DNA of 64,000 nt from Cytobacillus solani (GTDB lineage: Bacteria > Bacillota > Bacilli > Bacillales > Cytobacillaceae): assembly GCF_001420595.1 (NCBI RefSeq), contig NZ_LJIX01000006.1, forward strand, positions 2,214,204 to 2,278,203, given 5' to 3'. This document shows, piece after piece, positions 27,141-35,362 of this stretch. Under the pieces are notes generated by a model. The model worked only from the letters and a program-made list of their open reading frames with translations. It was not told the DNA's origin and searched no databases. Both the position numbers and the translations under genes were made by a program. The stretch's first letter is position 1. Each line of letters starts with the position of its first letter.

Positions 27141-27785
27141 ATGAAAAAACAGTTTCTGAAGTTAGTGTTATTATTTATGTCTTTTGCTATGATATTTTCT
27201 CCATTATCAGCAGAGGCGCAGGGAAATGTACCCCAAGAAAAGCGTATTAGCCAAGCAGCATGTCAGCTGAAGGGGGACTTAAGAAAACTTTGGACAGACC
27301 ATGTCATGTGGACGAGGCTTTATATTGTAAGCGCGTTGGAAGGTCTGGATGATCAAGAAAATGTACTAGGGAGATTATTAGAAAATCAAGAGGACTTAGG
27401 GGATTTTTTTAAGACGTATTATGGAGAAGCTGCGGGCAACAAACTGACTAAGCTGTTAAAGGACCATATCCTCATCGCAGGAAAAGTGGTTGATGCTGCA
27501 AAAAGCGGTAACAAAGCTAATTTGGAAAAATTCAATAAAGAGTGGTATAAAAATGCTGATGATATAGCCGATTTCCTTAGCAAAGCCAATCCAAATTGGC
27601 CAAAAGCAGAATTAAAGAAGCTGTTGGAAATACATTTAGAATTAATTACAGAGGATGTTGCTGCAAGACTCGTAAAAGATTGGGAAGCAAGTGTCGATGC
27701 TTTAGACAAAGGGATCGATCATATTATCATGCTTGCTGACACACTATCAAATGAAATCGTGAAACAATTCCCTAAAAAATTTTAA
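27141..27785 (+). CDS. Secreted helical protein, unknown
   Basis: 214 residues. A clear signal peptide (K-K-Q-F-L-K then a hydrophobic core, A-E-A cleavage near residue 28) and an all-helical mature part. The mature part seems to consist of two related halves, and His residues recur at similar places: T-D-H-V-M-W, K-D-H-I-L-I, E-I-H-L-E-L and I-D-H-I-I-M. This could be a metal- or haem-binding helical bundle, but that is a guess. AAAAGGAG precedes the start. A terminator follows. Confidence 0.7.
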   Translation: MKKQFLKLVLLFMSFAMIFSPLSAEAQGNVPQEKRISQAACQLKGDLRKLWTDHVMWTRLYIVSALEGLDDQENVLGRLLENQEDLGDFFKTYYGEAAGNKLTKLLKDHILIAGKVVDAAKSGNKANLEKFNKEWYKNADDIADFLSKANPNWPKAELKKLLEIHLELITEDVAARLVKDWEASVDALDKGIDHIIMLADTLSNEIVKQFPKKF

Positions 27786-27861
27786 AACAGTACGAGCAGC
27801 GAGTATAACTTTTGACAAACATAAATCAAGTGTCTTCCAAGCATAAGGTCGTCACTTAGGG

Positions 27862-27909
27862 AAAGAATCCATTTTGAAAAAAGCTTAATCAAAATGGATT
27901 CTTTTTTAG
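27862..27909. terminator. Bidirectional terminator
   Basis: Stem AAAGAATCCATTTTGA/TCAAAATGGATTCTTT with T-runs; lies between convergent genes. Confidence 0.85.
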
Positions 27910-27945
27910 CATATTTAAAAAAATCGATAAGAGATATTTTACCCA

Positions 27946-28542
27946 TTACTTATTAATTGAATGAAACCCCATTAAATCTTTTATTTTCTCTGTATTTTCC
28001 TTTGACGTTAACATTTCGAGCAGCATAAATGCAACTTCAAAAGCTGTACCAGGATTAGATGAGGTAATAATATTTTCGTCACAGACAATTCGTTGATTCA
28101 CAACCTGCACTCCGTATTGTTTTAATTGTTCTAACCGCTTGCTAGTTGGATGATTATAAGTGGTCGCTTTTCGATTTTGTAAAACACCGCTATGCGCAAC
28201 CATTAAAGAGGCTACACAAATCGAGGCAATCGGCTTTTTATGAGAATCGAAATACTGAATTACTTCCTGAAAAGACTCACTAAATGCGTCTTCGTAAAAT
28301 CCAGCTTCTTCAAATCCGCCAGGAATCGCTAGTGCATCAAATTCATCTAAAACGATATCATCTAATTGCTTTTCAGGTGATACTTGAAAATTCCATGTAC
28401 ATTGCAGTTGAGGATGTAGCCCTACAGTAGTTACTTCCGTAGAACCGTCGCCTTCCCACTTGTTCCAGCCTAGTACATCTGTGAAGACACTCGCTTCTAC
28501 AGCTTCAAATCCATTTGCTAATAGTAATAATATTTTTTTCAA
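27946..28542 (-). CDS. DJ-1/PfpI family protein
   Basis: 198 residues with the DJ-1/PfpI fold: L-L-L-L-A-N-G-F-E-A-V-E-A near the N-terminus (with the conserved Glu), A-L-A-I-P-G-G-F-E-E-A, and the nucleophile elbow I-A-S-I-C-V-A-S. The His after the Cys is replaced by Val, so it may not be a standard glyoxalase or protease. TTG 28542 follows AAGGAGGAG; a longer frame to 28617 overlaps the divergent promoter. The neighbour is an Lrp-type regulator, its likely controller. Confidence 0.85.
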   Translation of the reverse strand: MKKILLLLANGFEAVEASVFTDVLGWNKWEGDGSTEVTTVGLHPQLQCTWNFQVSPEKQLDDIVLDEFDALAIPGGFEEAGFYEDAFSESFQEVIQYFDSHKKPIASICVASLMVAHSGVLQNRKATTYNHPTSKRLEQLKQYGVQVVNQRIVCDENIITSSNPGTAFEVAFMLLEMLTSKENTEKIKDLMGFHSINK

Positions 28543-28677
28543 TTTGAACTCCTCCTTTACACTAAATTTTAAATAAGCAAGTCTTTCAAATACAGAATGC
28601 AAAAAAGGGAATTTCATATATATACTTTTATTTTCCTTGAAAAATCGTTTATATTATTAATAAAAAAAGGTGATACA

Positions 28678-29094
28678 ATGGATCACGTTGATTATGAAAT
28701 ATTAAAACTGCTTCAGAAAAAAGCGAAGATGTCGATGAAGGAAATTGCTTCTCATGTTCACTTATCGGCACCTGCTGCAGCAGAACGAGTGAAAAAATTG
28801 GAGGAAAGGCAAGTCATTGAAGGATATCAAGCTAAAATAAATTTGAATAAGCTTGATCGCTCAATCGTTGCACTGATTCTATTTAAATCGACGGATTGTA
28901 AGAATCTTGCTCAATTTTGTCACACACATCCAGATGTGATCGAGTGTTATCGGGTAGCTGGAGAAATTAGTTATATCGCTAAGGTAGCGACGAAATCAGT
29001 CGAAACATTAGAACAATTTATTGATCAGGCGATGCCCTTTGGCACTCCATCAACGAATATAGTGTTATCTGCTCATGAAAATAATATATTATAA
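28678..29094 (+). CDS. Lrp/AsnC family transcriptional regulator
   Basis: 138 residues: helix-turn-helix at 1-55 (Y-E-I-L-K-L-L-Q-K, M-K-E-I-A-S-H-V, A-A-A-E-R-V-K-K-L-E) and a C-terminal RAM domain ligand sensor (V-I-E-C-Y-R-V-A-G-E-I-S-Y). ATG 28678 follows AAAAAAGGTGATACA. Divergent from the DJ-1/PfpI gene; regulators of this family commonly control the adjacent divergent gene. Confidence 0.87.
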   Translation: MDHVDYEILKLLQKKAKMSMKEIASHVHLSAPAAAERVKKLEERQVIEGYQAKINLNKLDRSIVALILFKSTDCKNLAQFCHTHPDVIECYRVAGEISYIAKVATKSVETLEQFIDQAMPFGTPSTNIVLSAHENNIL

Positions 29095-29219
29095 CGAAAT
29101 GATACAGAGGATTAAAATCAAGAAATGATTCCTGTTCAATACAGAAATTTTTTTCTTGAAGCAGCATAATTATATATATAAATATTCAACTATTTAAATT
29201 TAACCCTATCCATTTTAAT

Positions 29220-29310
29220 TATCCTGCGGTGCCTTACTAATTGATTGGTTCAAGTGGGAGTCCTAACTCCTTTGCAGCAGCTTTCATAAACTCCCTGCAA
29301 AAGTAATAAC
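29220..29310 (-). pseudogene. Possible C-terminal coding remnant
   Basis: A minus-strand frame reads E-F-M-K-A-A-A-K-E-L-G-L-P-L-E-P-I-N then TAG. It has protein-like composition but no recognisable start or family. It lies in an A/T-rich stretch of decayed DNA. Confidence 0.25.
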
Positions 29311-29330
29311 ATTGCCAATTTATATTTTTT

Positions 29331-29642
29331 TTATCTTCTAACTACCTCCAACAGATTAATATCATATAGCATCTTGATATTTTCTTTTGATACATAAACA
29401 ATGATAAGGGCTTTTTTACCCCATATTAATTGTTCGTACACCGTTATATTATTTTGTATCGCTTCTTTTTGAGTTGAAGCCAAGGAGGATTTTATTATAA
29501 TATTTTTTCCATATCCCTTGCTTGACTGTTCAACAAAACTGAATACAGAGTGATCTTCTAGGAAATTTCTTTGATTATGAGCTTTAATAAATTTTTTAAT
29601 AACATTCTTATCTAAATTATCGTTTTTATGCTGAATTTTCAT
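29331..29642 (-). CDS. Small hypothetical protein
   Basis: 103 residues, Lys/Asn/Ile-rich, predicted alpha/beta (I-I-I-K-S-S-L, A-L-I-I-V-Y-V-S). No clear ribosome-binding site lies before ATG 29642, and its start overlaps a decayed gene on the other strand. Composition is more A/T-rich than neighbours, suggesting acquired DNA. May not be expressed. Confidence 0.35.
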   Translation of the reverse strand: MKIQHKNDNLDKNVIKKFIKAHNQRNFLEDHSVFSFVEQSSKGYGKNIIIKSSLASTQKEAIQNNITVYEQLIWGKKALIIVYVSKENIKMLYDINLLEVVRR

Positions 29643-29990
29643 GTTATTGTTTGGAATTTAGCCGAATTACAAAAAAGCATTGCTAGTGAATTATTTGGAC
29701 CTGCAGCAAGGACATTACGTTCAATAGCGGAATTCTATTCAAAAGAAATTTTAAGTTTAAATAATATTAAGCGGGGTTTTAGTGATCAAGATGTGCGCCT
29801 AAAATATTAGCTTTCGGAAGGTTTACTTACAAACCAATCTTATGACCTATTAAAATCAATTCGATTATTGGGTAATGATACAACTCATAAAGTGAATGCA
29901 AGTATGAATATAGATAAAGAATTAGTGGTAAAAATGTCATTAGCACTACAAAAGGAAATACATGGATGGATTGAAACTATTGGTACTTAA
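29640..29990 (+). pseudogene. DUF4145-like gene remnant with internal stop
   Basis: The frame L-A-E-L-Q-K-S-I-A-S-E-L-F-G-P-A-A-R-T-L-R leads to a TAG at 29808-29810 and then continues in frame with L-S-E-G-L-L-T-N-Q-S-Y-D-L-L and I-R-L-L-G-N-D-T-T-H-K-V. The last motif is typical of the DUF4145 domain, often attached to restriction or defence proteins. The front of the gene is missing. Confidence 0.6.
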
Positions 29991-30189
29991 TAAGATTATT
30001 AAAATAAAAAGCAAATGTGCAGGGGGTTAAATTAGGGCATCATTGTGCGTTTTATATTTAGAGTATTTGACACCAACCAGCCTGAAACATGCTTATACAA
30101 GTAGGGAGTGAACAGTTTCGCGGACGGGATCAAGTCCCACGGGCGCTACGTTCTACTCCGATTACCGCTATTATAAAACCAAATAAAAA

Positions 30190-30220
30190 AAGTTCAGCCA
30201 GTAAAAACTGGTTAAACTTA
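30190..30220 (+). terminator. Terminator-like hairpin in a gene-free stretch
   Basis: Stem AAGTTCAGCCAGT/ACTGGTTAAACTT (13 positions with two G-T pairs). The 29991-30378 stretch around it has no gene I can support; 30110-30160 is more GC-rich than its surroundings. Confidence 0.5.
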
Positions 30221-30378
30221 TATTACGATCGGGCGCTATTCTGAAATAAGGATTGCCCCCTAAACCCTATAAGAAACTTTTCTATCTAACTTAATTATAA
30301 TCTATAGGTAAGAGGTACTATTTTGGATTTTCGAAAGTTGTGTAACATTTTTAAAGTGAAACTCAATTTATTAGGGTC

Positions 30379-31554
30379 TTACTGTCCATTAAATTTTGAT
30401 AAATTTCCTAACATATGCTGTTGGATTTCTTTATATTTTGTTTTGGCATTCTTCATACCAAATTTATCTGCATTCATAAGAGGCACTACACGATAGTTTC
30501 GAATACGTTCAATATTTAAAACATATGTAGGGTAAAAATGCGGGTTCTTTAAAGTAATATTTACTCCAGCAGTATCTACGGTCTTTGTCACCTCAATCGT
30601 CGCCATTCCACCGATATCTTTATAATTATTATTTTGTCCTGAAATGAAATTTCCTAAGGAGTAGACGACGAGAGTCTGATGTCCATCAGCACCTGTTCTC
30701 CATTCCATTGGCTGCAGGACATGAGGGTGATGTCCGAAAACTATATCGATACCTTCATCAGCGAGAAATTGTGCCAATTCTTTCTGTTCTACATTTGGAA
30801 AACGTTGATACTCATTTCCCCAATGAATGCTCATTACTATGATGTCTGCTTCCTTTTTAGCCCGAGTAATTTCCTCTTTCATTGCTTTTCGATCAATTAA
30901 ATTTACGAGAAACTCTTTCCCATTAGGGACGGGAATGCCGTTTGTCCCGTAAGTATAAGATAAATATGCGACTTGGATCCCTTTTGAGTTTAATATTTTC
31001 AGTTGTTGTTTTTCACTTGCATTTCTATTTGTACCTACATGCGGCAAGCTGATTGTATCCAAATAATGCAGAGAAGTAACTAGACCCTTTTCTCCTTTAT
31101 CCAAAGAATGATTATTGGCTGTTGAGACGATATCCACACCAGCATCTTTTAAGGCATCTCCAATCTCTTGAGGGCTATTAAATAATGGATAGCTTGATAT
31201 TCCAATTTCATTTCCTCCTAGTATGGTTTCCTGGTTGGCAAGCAGAAGATCTGGCTGCTGGAGGGTTTGTTTAATATGCTGAAACATGGGGGTGAAATCG
31301 TAACCAGCAGATGTTTTTGCATCATTATATACCCAATCATGTATAAGAATATCGCCGATCGCACCGAGAGTAATTGTTTCGCTGTAAGTTTTTGCTTCAA
31401 CAAATGTTATTCTTGGCTCATGTGATTGAATAGGCAGGAAGACAAACTCACTTTCCTTTGATTCTTTGTACATATTTAGAATGAGAAGGGAAGATAGTGT
31501 AATTAATGCTATACAGAATAAGATAGAAAATAAGAATGATAGCTTCCTTTTCAT
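30379..31554 (-). CDS. CapA-family poly-gamma-glutamate/metallophosphatase-like protein
   Basis: 391 residues. An N-terminal membrane anchor (about 7-28) precedes a PGA_cap metallophosphatase-fold domain: G-A-I-G-D-I-L-I-H-D, A-N-Q-E-T-I-L-G-G-N, S-T-A-N-N-H-S-L-D, M-S-I-H-W-G-N-E and G-H-H-P-H-V-L-Q. CapA/PgsA relatives take part in polyglutamate capsule export. The absence of capB/capC neighbours argues against a capsule operon, so the role is uncertain. AGGAG precedes the start. Confidence 0.85.
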   Translation of the reverse strand: MKRKLSFLFSILFCIALITLSSLLILNMYKESKESEFVFLPIQSHEPRITFVEAKTYSETITLGAIGDILIHDWVYNDAKTSAGYDFTPMFQHIKQTLQQPDLLLANQETILGGNEIGISSYPLFNSPQEIGDALKDAGVDIVSTANNHSLDKGEKGLVTSLHYLDTISLPHVGTNRNASEKQQLKILNSKGIQVAYLSYTYGTNGIPVPNGKEFLVNLIDRKAMKEEITRAKKEADIIVMSIHWGNEYQRFPNVEQKELAQFLADEGIDIVFGHHPHVLQPMEWRTGADGHQTLVVYSLGNFISGQNNNYKDIGGMATIEVTKTVDTAGVNITLKNPHFYPTYVLNIERIRNYRVVPLMNADKFGMKNAKTKYKEIQQHMLGNLSKFNGQ

Positions 31555-31634
31555 CGCGTACTCCTTAGTTTATTGTTTACGTTAAATATAATATAAAAAT
31601 AGGAATTATTCTTTAATAATATGAAGATAAAAAA

Positions 31635-31665
31635 TAAGCGGCCGCCATAAGGTGCCGCTTAATTC
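31635..31665. terminator. Terminator between the kinase and CapA genes
   Basis: Stem TAAGCGGC/GCCGCTTA. On the minus strand it ends the kinase gene. Confidence 0.7.
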
Positions 31666-31672
31666 ATTAAAA

Positions 31673-32440
31673 CTATAATTTTTTGTGGATCGGTAATACA
31701 ATTTTAAATGTTGATCCTTTTCCGAGTTTGCTAGTTATAAATATTTGACCTGAATGTTCTTCAATAATTTTCTTGCATATCGGGAGCCCAATACCCGTTC
31801 CAGTAGTCTTTGTCGTATAAAAAGGGGTAAATAGATGGTTTAATGTTTCATTTGTCATTCCACAGCCATTGTCAGAAATACAAATGGAAACAGTTGATAA
31901 ATCCTCTATTTCTATGAAGATTTCTATTTTCCCAGGAATCTTTTCATTTTTTTCTTTAATGGCATCAATGGCATTTTTTAAGAGATTCACGAGTACTTGT
32001 TTCAATTGCATTCCATTTGCAAATATGGCTGGTATATGATCTGGGAGTTGTATGTTCAGTATAATGTCATGAAACATTGCTTCACTTTCATATAATAAGC
32101 CTGTCTCATGAATAATTTTGCGTAAAGAAAGCTCCTCTTTTTTATTTATTTGCGGTTTCGATGCATTTAAATATTCAAATATGAGATTATTTGCTCTGTT
32201 TAATTCATCAAGAGCGATATCAATATACTGTTCCTTGCCGCTATCAATTAAATACGGTCTTAACAGCTGAAGGAAGCCTTTAACTGATGTTAATGGATTC
32301 CTAATTTCATGAGCAATTCCAGCAGCAAGTGTGTTAATATTCTCTAAATATTGCGGATAAATGAAGGTTTCAAGTAATTCAGTCGAATCTAGCTTAACTC
32401 TGTTATCTTTTTCAAGGAATGGCTTGTTTGAATCTTTCAT
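31673..32440 (-). CDS. Sensorless histidine kinase, sporulation-kinase type
   Basis: 255 residues: a short N-terminal leader, then HisKA with A-A-G-I-A-H-E-I-R-N-P-L-T-S-V-K-G-F-L-Q and HATPase with N-L-L-K-N-A-I-D-A-I, D-N-G-C-G-M and F-Y-T-T-K-T-T-G-T-G-I-G-L. The phospho-His region is close to KinA-KinE kinases that feed Spo0F. No membrane or PAS domain is present, so signal input is unknown, and no response regulator is adjacent. Could feed the phosphorelay. Confidence 0.85.
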   Translation of the reverse strand: MKDSNKPFLEKDNRVKLDSTELLETFIYPQYLENINTLAAGIAHEIRNPLTSVKGFLQLLRPYLIDSGKEQYIDIALDELNRANNLIFEYLNASKPQINKKEELSLRKIIHETGLLYESEAMFHDIILNIQLPDHIPAIFANGMQLKQVLVNLLKNAIDAIKEKNEKIPGKIEIFIEIEDLSTVSICISDNGCGMTNETLNHLFTPFYTTKTTGTGIGLPICKKIIEEHSGQIFITSKLGKGSTFKIVLPIHKKL

Positions 32441-32705
32441 AATTAATCATCCTTACTATGATTATTTCTTAAAACACACGGCGGCTAACTAACAAGAATT
32501 TTTTTCTTAATCTAAACTATGACGAAAAAAATCTAATTATGTTCAGATATGTAATATTTTCTACGTAAGGAATGAAAAAAAGTAAAAATATGACTTTCTG
32601 ACTATATTATACTAAATATTATAAAGTTATCAATAACGAACGATAATTACTTTTAATTAGAACAACAAAAAATCACAAAATTGTAAAAAACAAATGAGGA
32701 GACAA

Positions 32706-32740
32706 AGGCAAAAGAAAAACAGCAGAATACTCTGCTGCTT
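32706..32740 (-). terminator. plsY terminator
   Basis: On the minus strand CAGCAGA/TCTGCTG followed by TTTTTCTTTT. The rest of 32441-32763 shows no gene and must hold the kinase promoter. Confidence 0.8.
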
Positions 32741-32763
32741 AGAAAATAAAAAATGTAGTGGAT

Positions 32764-33351
32764 CTATATCCATTTTACTTTTGGCTCAGTTTTGTTGATT
32801 ATTCGTTTAATATTTGCCCGATGCCGATAAATAACAAAGGTGGACATGATCGAGACCACTATAATAAGAGCGAGATCCCAAACAATTAATGAGTATATGA
32901 CAGCAACAATTGCTGCTAGCATAGATGATAAAGAAACGTATTTTGTAATATATAAACAAACAAAAAATACAATTAACATAATAATAAACATAGGAAATGC
33001 GTATCCCAGCAGAACTCCACCTGATGTGGCTACCGCTTTTCCTCCTTTAAAGCCAGCAAAGATCGGGTACATATGCCCGATGACGGCAAAAATACCTGGA
33101 ATTAGCTTATGCATATCCTCTGAACCAAAAATAAATGGCAGTAATACGGCAATGGTTCCTTTTAAGATATCTGCAATTGTAACAACTAATCCAGCTTTCT
33201 TGCCGAGTACTCGAAAAGAGTTTGTCCCGCCCAAATTTCCGCTGCCATGCTCACGAATGTCCACTCCATGAAAAACCTTTCCGATAATTAAACCAGAGGG
33301 GATAGAGCCGAGTAAATAAGCTAATACAATGATTATTCCGTTTGTTACCAT
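32764..33351 (-). CDS. plsY: Acyl-phosphate glycerol-3-phosphate acyltransferase PlsY
   Basis: 195 residues, five membrane segments. Conserved loops are present: [22 protein letters not shown] and [13 protein letters not shown]. Transfers an acyl group from acyl-phosphate to glycerol-3-phosphate, the first step of phospholipid synthesis. AAGGAGAG precedes the start. In B. subtilis plsY (yneS) is near yneT and parE; here about 25 kb of extra genes lies between. Confidence 0.95.
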   Translation of the reverse strand: MVTNGIIIVLAYLLGSIPSGLIIGKVFHGVDIREHGSGNLGGTNSFRVLGKKAGLVVTIADILKGTIAVLLPFIFGSEDMHKLIPGIFAVIGHMYPIFAGFKGGKAVATSGGVLLGYAFPMFIIMLIVFFVCLYITKYVSLSSMLAAIVAVIYSLIVWDLALIIVVSIMSTFVIYRHRANIKRIINKTEPKVKWI

Positions 33352-33582
33352 GTAAACTCTCCTTCAATCTTTAAGTACGGTGCCTATATTGTACCATGAG
33401 GAAAATAAAAAATACTATGTACAATCGTAATGAAATACCCCAGAATGATATTATTATCTGCAAAATGAAAACTTTGAAACTTTCCTATTACCGTTTTCGT
33501 TATCATTAAAGGATGTTTTTGCTCTTATGCCTTTCATATTCCGGCATTTTTCGATACGATAGTTTTGAGGGGGAAGTTTACA

Positions 33583-35310
33583 ATGGCTCGTGTAGAATTT
33601 CATAAACAAAAAACGCATTCAATAGGCTGGATTATTGCTGGACTATTAATTGCCTTTTTATTAATTATTTCAAGTATTATTTTATTATTTTATCCCTTTG
33701 CATCCTCTGAAAAGGAAGCATATTTTCAAGGGGATAATCCCATTTTATTCGAAGGAAAACAGGCAGGAAATGCAATCATTGAAAACGATAGTGTCTATAT
33801 GCCATATACTTTCCTAAAAGAATATATTGATGACTCGATTACATTTGATGAAAAGTCTAATTCTATTATTTTGACAACGAAAAACAAGGTTATACAAATG
33901 CCTTCTGAATCACTGACCTATTATGTGAATGAAAAACCCGTTCAATTACACTTTTCCGTTTTTAAAGTGAATAACGGTGAAAAGTATATTGCTCTTGAAC
34001 CGATATTGGCTTATTATCCAATCGAATACTCAATCATGCCGGAAACGAATGCCATCTGGCTGAAAAAAGATGGCGAGAAAATAGTTCACGGACATGTGAC
34101 AGACAAGAAGATTAACGAGGAAAAGCTTCGATTGCGAACGGATTCTAATTTACAATCTCCTTATACTGTTCAAGCAGGGAAGGATGACAAGCTATTTATT
34201 GAAGGGGAAAAGGAAGATTACTATTTTGTTAGAAAAGAAAATGGAATCGCTGGATATTTAAAAAAGGATTTTGTTATGAAAGAGGATCTCATTGAAAAAG
34301 TTTCGATCACACATGAAAAAGAAGAAATCGTTGTTCCGAAAATAGATGGACCAATCCATCTCACATGGGAAGCAGTCTATACAAAAAATCCGGATCCGGC
34401 AAAGATGCCCAAAATGCCAGGTGTCAACGTGATTTCACCAACATGGTTTGAATTAGGAGATAGCAGTGGGGCGATAAAAAATCTAGGTTCACTTGATTTT
34501 TCTACTTGGGCTGGGAAGCAAGGCTATCAAGTATGGGGCTTATTTTCTAACGCGTTTGATCCGAAGCTAACCCATGAAGCCTTTAAAGACTTTGAAACAA
34601 GACAGAAGATGATTAGACAGCTCCTGCATTTCAGTCAAATTTATCAATTAAACGGAATTAATCTCGATATAGAAAATGTAAATCCAGATGATGGCCCGCT
34701 TATTACACAATTTGTTCGTGAAGCTGTTCCGTATTTTCATGAAGCAGGTCTTGTCGTCTCAATGGATGTTACGTTTATTGCAAGTGGAAATTGGTCTGCC
34801 TTTTATGAAAGAGATAAGCTTGCTAGTCTCGTAGACTATATGATTGTTATGGCATATGACGAGCATTGGGGATCATCTCCAGTAGCTGGAAGTGTTGCTA
34901 GCCTTCCATGGGTTGAGGCTAATTTGCAGAAGCTATTGGATATTGTTCCGAACGACCACTTAATATTGGGTGTACCATTATATGCAAGACTTTGGGCAGA
35001 AAAAGATACTGGAGAGGTTTCATCTAAGGCGCTTTCAATGAGCAAAGTACAGGAGTGGCTTACAGAAAATGGATTAACACCTGCGTATGATGAAGCAAGT
35101 GGGCAGAACTATGCCGAGCTTTATTTAGAAGCAGAACAAACAACGTACAAAATTTGGCTGGAAGATGAATTGTCATTAAGCAAACGTGCGGATTTGGCAA
35201 TGAAATATGATCTGGCGGGTGTGGCCAGCTGGTCAAGATTTTTTGCGGATGAATCCGCTTGGACCGCACTTTCTTTAAAAGAAGAAGAAGGACAAGTGAC
35301 GAAGAAGTAA
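33583..35310 (+). CDS. GH18-type glycosidase-like membrane-anchored protein (YvbX-like)
   Basis: 575 residues. An N-terminal membrane anchor (about 16-40), a copper-amine-oxidase-like/stalk domain pair, an SH3-like part (about 185-235), then a GH18 TIM-barrel with the active-site segment G-I-N-L-D-I-E-N-V. Similar Bacillus proteins (YdhD, YaaH, YvbX) act on peptidoglycan or spore cortex. Start 33583 follows GAGGGGGAAG. A strong terminator follows. Confidence 0.85.
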   Translation: MARVEFHKQKTHSIGWIIAGLLIAFLLIISSIILLFYPFASSEKEAYFQGDNPILFEGKQAGNAIIENDSVYMPYTFLKEYIDDSITFDEKSNSIILTTKNKVIQMPSESLTYYVNEKPVQLHFSVFKVNNGEKYIALEPILAYYPIEYSIMPETNAIWLKKDGEKIVHGHVTDKKINEEKLRLRTDSNLQSPYTVQAGKDDKLFIEGEKEDYYFVRKENGIAGYLKKDFVMKEDLIEKVSITHEKEEIVVPKIDGPIHLTWEAVYTKNPDPAKMPKMPGVNVISPTWFELGDSSGAIKNLGSLDFSTWAGKQGYQVWGLFSNAFDPKLTHEAFKDFETRQKMIRQLLHFSQIYQLNGINLDIENVNPDDGPLITQFVREAVPYFHEAGLVVSMDVTFIASGNWSAFYERDKLASLVDYMIVMAYDEHWGSSPVAGSVASLPWVEANLQKLLDIVPNDHLILGVPLYARLWAEKDTGEVSSKALSMSKVQEWLTENGLTPAYDEASGQNYAELYLEAEQTTYKIWLEDELSLSKRADLAMKYDLAGVASWSRFFADESAWTALSLKEEEGQVTKK

Positions 35311-35319
35311 GTTGATCAG

Positions 35320-35349
35320 GCTAGGGGGATAAACCCCTAGCTTTTTTAG
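35320..35349 (+). terminator. Terminator
   Basis: Stem GCTAGGGG/CCCCTAGC followed by six T. Confidence 0.9.
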
Positions 35350-35362
35350 ATCATAGTTTTAG

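Noticed and set aside
30110-30160. tRNA-like or tmRNA-like 3' end (GGGATCAAGTCCC followed by a GC-rich end)
   Set aside because: The loop is too short for a T-arm, no acceptor or anticodon arm pairs with it, and no CCA end is present.
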